In this document: in pieces, positions 9,687 through 16,360 of the stretch
Layout: every line of letters begins with the position of its first letter
Numbering within the stretch: the first letter of the stretch is position 1
Source: Planctomycetota bacterium
GTDB taxonomy: Bacteria > Planctomycetota > Planctomycetia > Isosphaerales > Isosphaeraceae
Assembly (NCBI GenBank): GCA_021791715.1
Contig: JAJYWB010000001.1
Location: forward strand, 226,374-290,373
Direction: 5' to 3'
DNA: 64,000 nt
Notes under the pieces: model-generated
What the model saw: only the letters and a program-made list of their open reading frames with translations
The model's database searches: none
Told to the model about the DNA's origin: nothing
Made by a program: the position numbers and the translations under genes

Positions 9687-12044
9687 TCATTTCACGCTCG
9701 ATCCGTTCCTCGCGAGCTTCTCTCCCGTTCCAGAGGCCGCCAAAACGCGGTCGAGAAAGGCGACGAAAACCTCGGGCTCGTGCGCTCCGTTGATCGAATC
9801 GATCACTTTGCCTTCGGGAGAGATCGCGACGTAAAACGGATTCGTCAGCGACTTGACGATCTCGTTCTGCAAAAGCGCGTTCGTTTCGGCGAGCTCCTTC
9901 CTTTCGGCCTGAGTGATCGACGCGATCGGCACGGTATCGGTGTAAAGCTGAACACGAACAAACTTGTTGAGGCGTTCGATCACCTCGGGACGCGGGAAAA
10001 CCGATTGTTCCATCAGCCTGCAATTCGTGCAGAAGACTCCCGTGAAATCGATGATCACAGGTTTATTTTCCAATTTCGCCTGCTTGATCGCATTTTCATA
10101 ACTCATACCCCAAACGACGCCGTGGAACGTCTTCTCTTGTTGGATCGCGATTTTGGGATCGTTCGACGACGCCGCGACCTCGCCCCCTCCGCTCGTGGCG
10201 CCCGTCGAACCCGCGGCGAGCTGAGCGCGCGATTGAAGCGAATCGACGTCGGGAGGCAAAAGACCGACGATCAGGCGATTCCAGACGACGGTTTGAGGAG
10301 GATTGCCGAAGAGCGCGGGGGCGAGGAACAACGCGCCCGAAAGGAATACGATCCCCGCGACCATTCGACCGGGGCCGACCCTCGGAGCGTCGTGATCGTG
10401 ATCGGTGCGAAACAATCCCAACAAATAGAGCCCGCAAACGAGAGCCAACACAACCCAGATCGTTAGTACCGTGTACGCGCCGAACCACGCCTGATCGGGG
10501 GTGACGAATGCGAGTTCAAAGTTATTAATAAATTTAAAGGCCGCGCCGATTTCAATAAGCCCGCCGACGAGCTTGACCGCGTTCATCCAGTCGCCGCTTT
10601 TGGGCGCCTTGGCGAGCAGCCCGGGGGCGAGCGCAAGCAAAAAGAAGGGCAACGCCAGAACCGTCGCGAACGTCGCCAAACCGATAATCGGGTAAAAATA
10701 TTTACCCTGAGCCGCCATCACGAGGAGCCCGCCGACGACGGGGAACGTGCACGTGAACGAGGTGATCGTAAGCGTGAGCGCCATGAAGACGACCCCGACG
10801 AGCCCTCCCTTGCTCTCGCGCTTCGCCGAAGCGTTCAAAAGAAAGCTCGGCAAACCGATCTCGAACAATCCCAACAAGCTCAATCCGAACGCGAGGAAAA
10901 GGATCGCCACGAAGCCGTTAAGCCATGCGGAAGTGGCTAACTGTTGAAGAGACGACGCGCCGAACGCGAGCGAGAAAACGAGCCCGACCGCGGTGAAGAT
11001 CCCGATGATCGACAGGCAATACGTGATCGCCAAGCCCAGCGTGCTACCTTGTCGTTCGCGTCCTTGTTTCACAAAGAAATTGACCGTGATCGGAACCATA
11101 GGCCACACGCACGGCATCACCAAAGCCAAGAGCCCCGCGCCCGCTGAAAGTAAGATAAACGAAAGCAAGCCTTGTTCAATCGATTTTTCAACATCGGTTT
11201 TCACGCCCGTATCTGTTGATTTCGAAGCGATCGCTCCCGTCGATTGAAGCGCCGGCGACGACGATTTCATGTCCGCGGGCGCCGGGTCGACTTTTGTCGC
11301 CGAGTCGATTTGGGAGATCGCGGGCGCCGCGCCGGTTTTCGCGGGTTCGACGGGTGCGTTCGGCTTTGGCTCGGAGGACGGCGAGACGTTTGAACTCACC
11401 GCGGGGGCGGGGTCGTTCGAACCCGCCGCCGCTTTGGCGTCCCCGGCAATCACGTTCAATACCGCGGCGTCGAGCGTCCACGCTCCCGGGAACGTGCAAC
11501 TCGCTCCGGGTCCGCTCGAACAAAGCTGGTAAGAGGCCTGGCACCGCAGTTTCCGAGGGCCCGGCTTGGCGTCTAAGGGGATTTTGAGCTTGATGCTCCA
11601 GGTGACCGCGTGCTCGAAAAACTCGACCGATTCGAGATCGGGGAAGGCGTCGTCTTTCTTTTTGATCGGGTCGCTCGACGACTTCCAATCGCCTTCGATT
11701 TTCAGCCCCCCGGTGTCGAAGAAGTCGAACTGGGTGGGTCGAGGACCCTGATCGGGGGCTTTCTTTTGGTACTGATAAATATGCCAGGGTTCGTCGATGC
11801 GAGCCGTCACCTCGAACGTTACGGTATCGCCCGGTTTGGCTTCCGCCGGTTTGACCGCGGTTTTGAACTTGGCCTGCGCGGGCCTAAACGCCGGTTTTGA
11901 ATCTTTGACCGCGGGTTTGGGATCGTCCCCGCGAGCGCTCAAGAAGGGCGCGAGAACCGCGATCGCGACGACCGCCGCGTACTTCAAAGACTTGATTAAG
12001 GATTCGAGACGATTCGACGCGGTTCGTGAATAATTGCTTCGCAT
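9687..12044 (-). CDS. DsbD-type thiol:disulfide interchange protein
   Basis: The 785-aa product carries electrons from cytoplasmic thioredoxin across the membrane to periplasmic thiol proteins. It has a signal anchor, an N-terminal DsbD-like sensor domain with QLCSSG and CTFPGAW (about residues 60-180), a Pro/Ala/Lys-rich linker, then a CcdA-like membrane domain. That domain carries the paired cysteines in LVMPCVWPMVP and SFTCTFPVVGG, within eight or so hydrophobic segments. The protein ends in a thioredoxin domain with VFCTNCRLMEQ near residue 670. I chose ATG 12044 because the hydrophobic leader follows it directly; the frame is open to 12137 but the extra residues are not leader-like. A role in cytochrome c or envelope thiol redox is inferred, in keeping with the many c-type cytochromes at 46.8-61 kb. 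Confidence 0.88.
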   Translation of the reverse strand: MRSNYSRTASNRLESLIKSLKYAAVVAIAVLAPFLSARGDDPKPAVKDSKPAFRPAQAKFKTAVKPAEAKPGDTVTFEVTARIDEPWHIYQYQKKAPDQGPRPTQFDFFDTGGLKIEGDWKSSSDPIKKKDDAFPDLESVEFFEHAVTWSIKLKIPLDAKPGPRKLRCQASYQLCSSGPGASCTFPGAWTLDAAVLNVIAGDAKAAAGSNDPAPAVSSNVSPSSEPKPNAPVEPAKTGAAPAISQIDSATKVDPAPADMKSSSPALQSTGAIASKSTDTGVKTDVEKSIEQGLLSFILLSAGAGLLALVMPCVWPMVPITVNFFVKQGRERQGSTLGLAITYCLSIIGIFTAVGLVFSLAFGASSLQQLATSAWLNGFVAILFLAFGLSLLGLFEIGLPSFLLNASAKRESKGGLVGVVFMALTLTITSFTCTFPVVGGLLVMAAQGKYFYPIIGLATFATVLALPFFLLALAPGLLAKAPKSGDWMNAVKLVGGLIEIGAAFKFINNFELAFVTPDQAWFGAYTVLTIWVVLALVCGLYLLGLFRTDHDHDAPRVGPGRMVAGIVFLSGALFLAPALFGNPPQTVVWNRLIVGLLPPDVDSLQSRAQLAAGSTGATSGGGEVAASSNDPKIAIQQEKTFHGVVWGMSYENAIKQAKLENKPVIIDFTGVFCTNCRLMEQSVFPRPEVIERLNKFVRVQLYTDTVPIASITQAERKELAETNALLQNEIVKSLTNPFYVAISPEGKVIDSINGAHEPEVFVAFLDRVLAASGTGEKLARNGSSVK

Positions 12045-12353
12045 GGATTCGCCGGCCTCAAGGGATCGTGATCGACCGTATAGATCCGATTCGTAATGAA
12101 CAATGATCATTATCGGGTGATCGCTAATCCATTCCATCCTACAACCGGCGACTCGATTTCGACAAGTCGAGCGGAGCGATCGCCGACCAAAAAATCAAGA
12201 GATAATTATAAGATTGGTTTATTGTTTCTCGCTCATTACATCCCCGTCGACTCTTGGCATGAAAAACGCATGAATTCCTTTCGCGATCGATCTTCCAAAC
12301 GTGCGCACGATCGCGGAGTCCAGAAAACGAACGAGCACCCAAAACAGACAAAT

Positions 12354-12369
12354 CGTTCAAAGCGTTCAT
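12354..12369 (+). promoter_or_regulatory. Putative operator, upstream copy
   Basis: Two direct heptamers CGTTCAA and CGTTCAT lie 9 bp apart, preceded by AAT. The same arrangement recurs once, 110 bp downstream, just before the CarH-like regulator gene. The position between the divergent dsbD-like and regulator genes suggests a binding site, possibly for that regulator. This is inference from repetition and position only. Confidence 0.35.
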
Positions 12370-12463
12370 TTTGGAACGACTGTTCTCCGCGCATCTAAGC
12401 GTTTTCCAAGATTTCTTTGGTTGGGACCCTTTCCTTTTGAACGCTTTCAGTCTAGAATGAAAT

Positions 12464-12479
12464 CGTTCAAAACGTTCAT
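12464..12479 (+). promoter_or_regulatory. Putative operator, proximal copy
   Basis: CGTTCAA and CGTTCAT again lie 9 bp apart; the 19-bp context (AATCGTTCAAAACGTTCAT) differs from the upstream copy by one base. A TTGAACG at 12437-12443 forms an inverted partner. The site ends about 25 bp before the regulator's start codon, a place suited to autorepression. Confidence 0.38.
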
Positions 12480-12503
12480 CGATTTCGGGAAGGGCGGCGT
12501 GTG

Positions 12504-13454
12504 ATGATTCAACCCGATCGTTGGCTGAAAACACGACAGGTCGCTCAGGCGTTGGGAGTGAGCGCAAGCACGGTGAAGCGCTGGGTGGATTCGGGCTCGC
12601 TTCCGGCGGCTCGGACGGTCGGCAAGCACCGGTTGATTCGGGCGAGCGAGGCGATCGAGCTGGCCCGTAAACAGTCGCTACCGCTCGGCGAGCTCGAAAG
12701 GCTCGCGGGATTGGGAGACGTCAATCCCGCCACGATCGACGACCGTTTGATTGAACGATTTGTGACGGCTTTATCCGAGGGAGACGAGGCTGGAATTCGC
12801 GGGATTATACTAGACACGCATTCACGATGCGGAAACGCCGCGATTTTGGCGGACCGGCTGATTCAACCCGCGATGAAGGATATCGGGTTGAAATGGATGT
12901 TCGGCGGGCTCGACGTTTATCACGAGCATCGCGCCACACGGATCGTCGAGGGGGTTCTCGTCGATCTCAACCGACGGCTCGCCGAGAAACGTCGTGAGGA
13001 GCGTCTCGCGGGATTGGAGATCGCTCGGCCGCTCGCGATCGGCGCCGCTCCCGAAGGAACTCTTTACACGATCGCGGGGCTATTGTGCGAGCTGACGCTC
13101 CGCGAGGCCGATTGGGACGTCGTCAACCTGGGCTGCAATTTACCCATGCCTTCGCTCGCCAAAGCCGCGCTCGATCATAAGCCGCGGCTCGTCTGGTTGT
13201 CGATCAACCATCTAAACAATCCTACATTATTCACTCATCAATATTTACGTTTTCATGAGACGGCGTCGCGGATCGGCGCCGCGGTGATTCTGGGAGGTCG
13301 AGCGCTTGAAGGAGACTTGCGTTCACGACTTCCGTACACGGGTTTCGGCGACCGGATGGAACATTTGTCCGAGTTCGCTCGGCGTTTGTCGGTCGGGTTG
13401 AAGGATTCGGGCGGCGACCCCGTCGGATCGAAGGAACGATCGGTCTCGGCATGA
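12504..13454 (+). CDS. MerR-like HTH regulator with B12-binding-type domains (CarH/LitR-like)
   Basis: The 316-aa product has an N-terminal excisionase/MerR-type HTH (LKTRQVAQALGVSASTVKRW, about residues 8-27, with GKHRLIRASE). A helical cap domain (about 75-165) and a Rossmann-like B12-binding domain (about 175-300) follow. In the cap, W131, nine residues, then E141-H142 form the W-x9-EH motif known from the light-sensing adenosylcobalamin repressors CarH and LitR. In the second domain the expected E-x-H-x-x-G ligand motif appears by hand alignment as T186-L-Y188-T-I-A191, so the cobalt-ligating histidine looks replaced by tyrosine. ATG 12504 follows a GGGAAGGG by about 9 nt; a GTG lies just before at 12501. 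The next gene encodes a sigma factor, as litR is next to litS in Streptomyces. B12 binding is therefore doubtful, the DNA-binding role likely. Confidence 0.85.
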   Translation: MIQPDRWLKTRQVAQALGVSASTVKRWVDSGSLPAARTVGKHRLIRASEAIELARKQSLPLGELERLAGLGDVNPATIDDRLIERFVTALSEGDEAGIRGIILDTHSRCGNAAILADRLIQPAMKDIGLKWMFGGLDVYHEHRATRIVEGVLVDLNRRLAEKRREERLAGLEIARPLAIGAAPEGTLYTIAGLLCELTLREADWDVVNLGCNLPMPSLAKAALDHKPRLVWLSINHLNNPTLFTHQYLRFHETASRIGAAVILGGRALEGDLRSRLPYTGFGDRMEHLSEFARRLSVGLKDSGGDPVGSKERSVSA

Positions 13455-13489
13455 TTATTCCATGATATCTACTTAGGAAGGACGCTTTC

Positions 13490-14467
13490 ATGCGTGCGAC
13501 ACGGCTCGGCGGCGATTCGGACGGTTTCACCGCGCCTTCGGCGGCTCGTACCGAGGTTCTCGGCGCCGATCAGGAGCGTAAATTGCTCGAGCGACTCGTC
13601 GAATGCAAGGCGAAATTGACGAAAGCGTTATCGTCGATTCCGGCCGCGACTCGACCCGGCGGGGAAGAAACTCCGTCGATCGCTCGTTACATCGCGTCTA
13701 TTAACGCCGGGAACGGTCGTGAGCAAGCGCGATTGGGGGCGATTTTTCACCAGTACACCGAATTGCGTGATAAACTTGCGTTGGCGAATATGCGTCTGGT
13801 TGCGCATGTCGCCAAGCGATTTCGCGGTCGAGGAATCGCTTATAGCGATCTCTTGCAAGAAGGTTTCTGCGGGTTGCTAGAAGCGATCGACCGGTTCGAT
13901 CTCACCCACGAAACCAAGCTGGCCACTTACGCCACCTGGTGGATCCGTCAGGCGATCCAACGCGCCGTCGCCGAGGGGGCGTATCCCGTCCGGCTTAGCC
14001 CGCGTCATCTCCGTCAACTCGCTCAAAATCAAGAAGAGATCGATCGAGCCGAGCACGTTCGCGGCGGATCGATCACCTTTTCGGATCATGTGGGGGTGAC
14101 GGGAGAAACGCTCCAGCGGATTCACGCCGCCACGCGTCCGGCGCTCTCGCTCAACGCGACGTTCGATCATAACGATGAATTTACACTCTTGCAAACGATG
14201 AGCGATCCCGAGGCCGACAACACCGATCTTGTCGATACCGAGGAGACGATCGCGAGGCTGCTCGATTCGCTTCGTCCCAGGGAACGGCGGGTTCTGGCGC
14301 TTCGGTTCGGTTTGGGAGATCAGCCCAAACTCTCGTTGAGCGAGGTGGGCAAAGTGCTTGAGGTTTCCAAAGAGCGGGTTCGACAGATCCAGGATCGTGC
14401 TTTGGAAAAGTTGAGGGAGTTGGCGGTTGAAACGAATCTCGCCGCCGCGCTCGATTTTGAGGATTGA
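13490..14467 (+). CDS. Sigma-70 family RNA polymerase sigma factor (RpoD/RpoS-like)
   Basis: The 325-aa product keeps regions 2, 3 and 4 of a group 2/3 sigma factor. Region 2 runs from about residue 95: LANMRLVAHVAKRF, YSDLLQEGFCGLLEAIDRFD, then TYATWWIRQAIQRA (the -10 recognition helix). Region 4 is at about 262-315, with LRPRERRVLALRFGLG and the -35 recognition HTH LSEVGKVLEVSKERVRQIQ. The first ~90 residues are not conserved. AGGAAGGA precedes the ATG. It starts 35 bp after the CarH-like gene on the same strand, so the two are probably co-transcribed and the sigma factor may be under that regulator's control. It is too long and too complete for an ECF factor. Confidence 0.91.
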   Translation: MRATRLGGDSDGFTAPSAARTEVLGADQERKLLERLVECKAKLTKALSSIPAATRPGGEETPSIARYIASINAGNGREQARLGAIFHQYTELRDKLALANMRLVAHVAKRFRGRGIAYSDLLQEGFCGLLEAIDRFDLTHETKLATYATWWIRQAIQRAVAEGAYPVRLSPRHLRQLAQNQEEIDRAEHVRGGSITFSDHVGVTGETLQRIHAATRPALSLNATFDHNDEFTLLQTMSDPEADNTDLVDTEETIARLLDSLRPRERRVLALRFGLGDQPKLSLSEVGKVLEVSKERVRQIQDRALEKLRELAVETNLAAALDFED

Positions 14468-14503
14468 CGCGGCGCGATCGCTTTCAAATAATCGATCTTA
14501 ACG

Positions 14504-14541
14504 ACGCGAGTGAATCCTCACGCTTTCGGATTCGCTCGCGT
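14504..14541 (+). terminator. Hairpin downstream of the sigma factor gene
   Basis: ACGCGAGTGAATCC (14504-14517) can pair with GGATTCGCTCGCGT (14528-14541), a 14-bp stem with one wobble position and a 10-nt loop. It follows the sigma factor stop by about 36 bp. No clear T-run comes after it, so intrinsic termination is uncertain. Confidence 0.4.
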
Positions 14542-14661
14542 GCGGCGTCACGGTTTCCGATGAAAATCAAGCCGAGGCGCCCGCGTGGCCGAACATACCC
14601 CCGGGGCCCTCTATCATCCCGTACCCTTTATGATCCGTGAACGGGCCCTGGGGACCTCATC

Positions 14662-15573
14662 ATGTCGGGTTCTTCGGCGTCGGGCTCGGATTCGATCGGG
14701 TCATTTTTGTATTATTTGATGGCCGAGTGCAACGTCTCGGCGAACACGCTCGCGGCTTATCGCAACGACGTCGCGCGGTTCGTACGCTGGCGAAAGCGAT
14801 TCGCCCCCGGACCGATCAAAAATCTCGACGTTCGAGAAATATCAGGATATGTTGGTTTTCTGCATGATTCCGGGCTCGCTCCGAGTTCGATCGCGCGGCA
14901 TATCGCAAGTTTATCCTCATACTTTCGTTTTTTGATTTTTGAGGGGCTGGCCGACGAGAATCTGGCCAAGCTGTTGATCGCTCCGGCGGTTTGGGATCGG
15001 TTGCCGACGGTGCTCGCGCCCGCCGCGGTCGAGCGGTTGTTAAACGCACCGAGCGGATCGACGAGGCTCGGCCGGCGTGATCGCGCCGCGCTCGAAACGT
15101 TGTACGCGACGGGATGCCGAGCGTCCGAGACGGTCGGCCTGAGGCCTTCGGATCTCGATCTTGAAGGGGGGAAGGCTCGGTGCGTGGGGAAGGGAAATAA
15201 AGAGCGAGTCGTTCCGCTCGGCGGCGCGGCTCGGCGCGCTCTTAGAACGTATCTCGAGACCGATCGGCCGATTCTTATCGCTCGTCGTCCCGAGACGGCG
15301 GTCGTTTTTGTTACGAAATCGGGCAAGCCGTTGTCGCGCATCGGCTTGTGGAGGATCGTTAAAACGCACGCTCGCGCCGCGGGATTGCCCGAAACCGTTA
15401 GCCCGCACGCGCTTCGACACAGTTTCGCCACGCATTTACTAGCGGGAGGCGCCGATCTGAGAGTCGTCCAGGAGATGCTCGGACACGCTTCGATCGCGAC
15501 CACACAAATTTACACGCGCGTGGAAATGAGCCGATTAATTGATGTTCATAAGCGATTTCATCCCCGCGGATAA
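14662..15573 (+). CDS. xerD: Tyrosine recombinase XerC/XerD
   Basis: The 303-aa product is a Xer-type site-specific recombinase, the class that resolves chromosome dimers at dif. It has the N-terminal SAM-like core-binding domain (about residues 10-105) and the catalytic domain. The active-site set is visible: R153 in ATGCRASE, a lysine in VGKGNKERVVP (about 177-182), H249 and R252 in PHALRHSFATHLL, H275 in LGHASIATTQIYTRV, and the nucleophile Y284. Length equals the Xer norm. There are no integrase-associated genes or attachment repeats around it, which supports a housekeeping role. XerC and XerD cannot be separated from sequence alone. Confidence 0.9.
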   Translation: MSGSSASGSDSIGSFLYYLMAECNVSANTLAAYRNDVARFVRWRKRFAPGPIKNLDVREISGYVGFLHDSGLAPSSIARHIASLSSYFRFLIFEGLADENLAKLLIAPAVWDRLPTVLAPAAVERLLNAPSGSTRLGRRDRAALETLYATGCRASETVGLRPSDLDLEGGKARCVGKGNKERVVPLGGAARRALRTYLETDRPILIARRPETAVVFVTKSGKPLSRIGLWRIVKTHARAAGLPETVSPHALRHSFATHLLAGGADLRVVQEMLGHASIATTQIYTRVEMSRLIDVHKRFHPRG

Positions 15574-15663
15574 GGCGACGATGATGTTTTTGGAAACGGC
15601 TATCCGAAGCGGGAACGGCCCTCGCGAACTTCCTTAATCTCGCCGGCGATCCATTCATCGGAA

Positions 15664-16224
15664 TTATTGATAAGAAGACGCCGGCGGAAGCTTGCTCGCC
15701 GTCAAGCTTGAGACGGTCGTCGGTTTCGCCGCGACTCCGACGGGCGTTTTAGCCTCCATTTGAAGCGATGAGGTCGTCTTGTGATCGACGACGAGGTGCG
15801 TCGACGCGACTTTGGGCGGCTCGGCTTGACGAGAAGCCGCGAGCTTGTCGGCTTCAGTTTGATTTGTTCGGCTCGAATCGGACGCGGTCGAGGCGTCGGG
15901 AGAGGCTTCGGTCGCGGTGTCGGAAGAGGCGGCTTCGGATTCGCCGGATGCGCGTTCGGCGAGCTTGTCTTTAACGAACCCGCGGTGTGTGAGCGGGTCG
16001 ACTCCCTTGGGGCTTGGCACGCCGATGCCGACGCACGAGGCGATCGGCAGAATTCGAACAATGTTGCGATCCTGATCTCCCAGAAGCGCCACGCGGATGT
16101 CGCCGACGATCGCGGTATCGTTCCAGTGGCAACGGCTCGCCGAACCGTCGGGCAGATAAAGCATCACCTCGGGGATGCCCGAATCACGCAGGCCTTCCCA
16201 CATCATCGTGATTAAATCCGACAT
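15664..16224 (-). CDS. Hypothetical protein with Ala/Ser/Thr-rich tail
   Basis: I do not recognise the family. The 186-aa product has a compact N-terminal part of about 90 residues (MSDLITMMWEGLRDSGIPEV, then MLYLPDGSASRCHW and VRILPIASCVGIGVPSP). A disordered tail rich in Ala, Ser, Thr and Glu follows. ATG 16224 was chosen because GGAAAGGA lies about 9 nt upstream; the frame is open to 16329, but the earlier residues are Arg-rich and lack a binding site. No signal peptide or membrane segment is seen. It lies convergent to the Xer gene and downstream of the kinase on the same strand, with a gap of about 140 bp. Confidence 0.7.
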   Translation of the reverse strand: MSDLITMMWEGLRDSGIPEVMLYLPDGSASRCHWNDTAIVGDIRVALLGDQDRNIVRILPIASCVGIGVPSPKGVDPLTHRGFVKDKLAERASGESEAASSDTATEASPDASTASDSSRTNQTEADKLAASRQAEPPKVASTHLVVDHKTTSSLQMEAKTPVGVAAKPTTVSSLTASKLPPASSYQ

Positions 16225-16360
16225 GCGCGAAATCGTCCTTTCCGTATCGATTCCTCGATTTTCGTCGTCAATCGTCGCGACGATCGGGTTGCGATCGCGA
16301 CGACGTCCCTTATGACGAGTTAAGCACACGAACCGAGAATCGGCGAGAAAAGAGGAGGGA

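Noticed and set aside
14662..15573. Integrase of a mobile island
   Set aside because: The recombinase has the size and motifs of housekeeping XerC/D and there are no attachment repeats, tRNA or phage genes near it.
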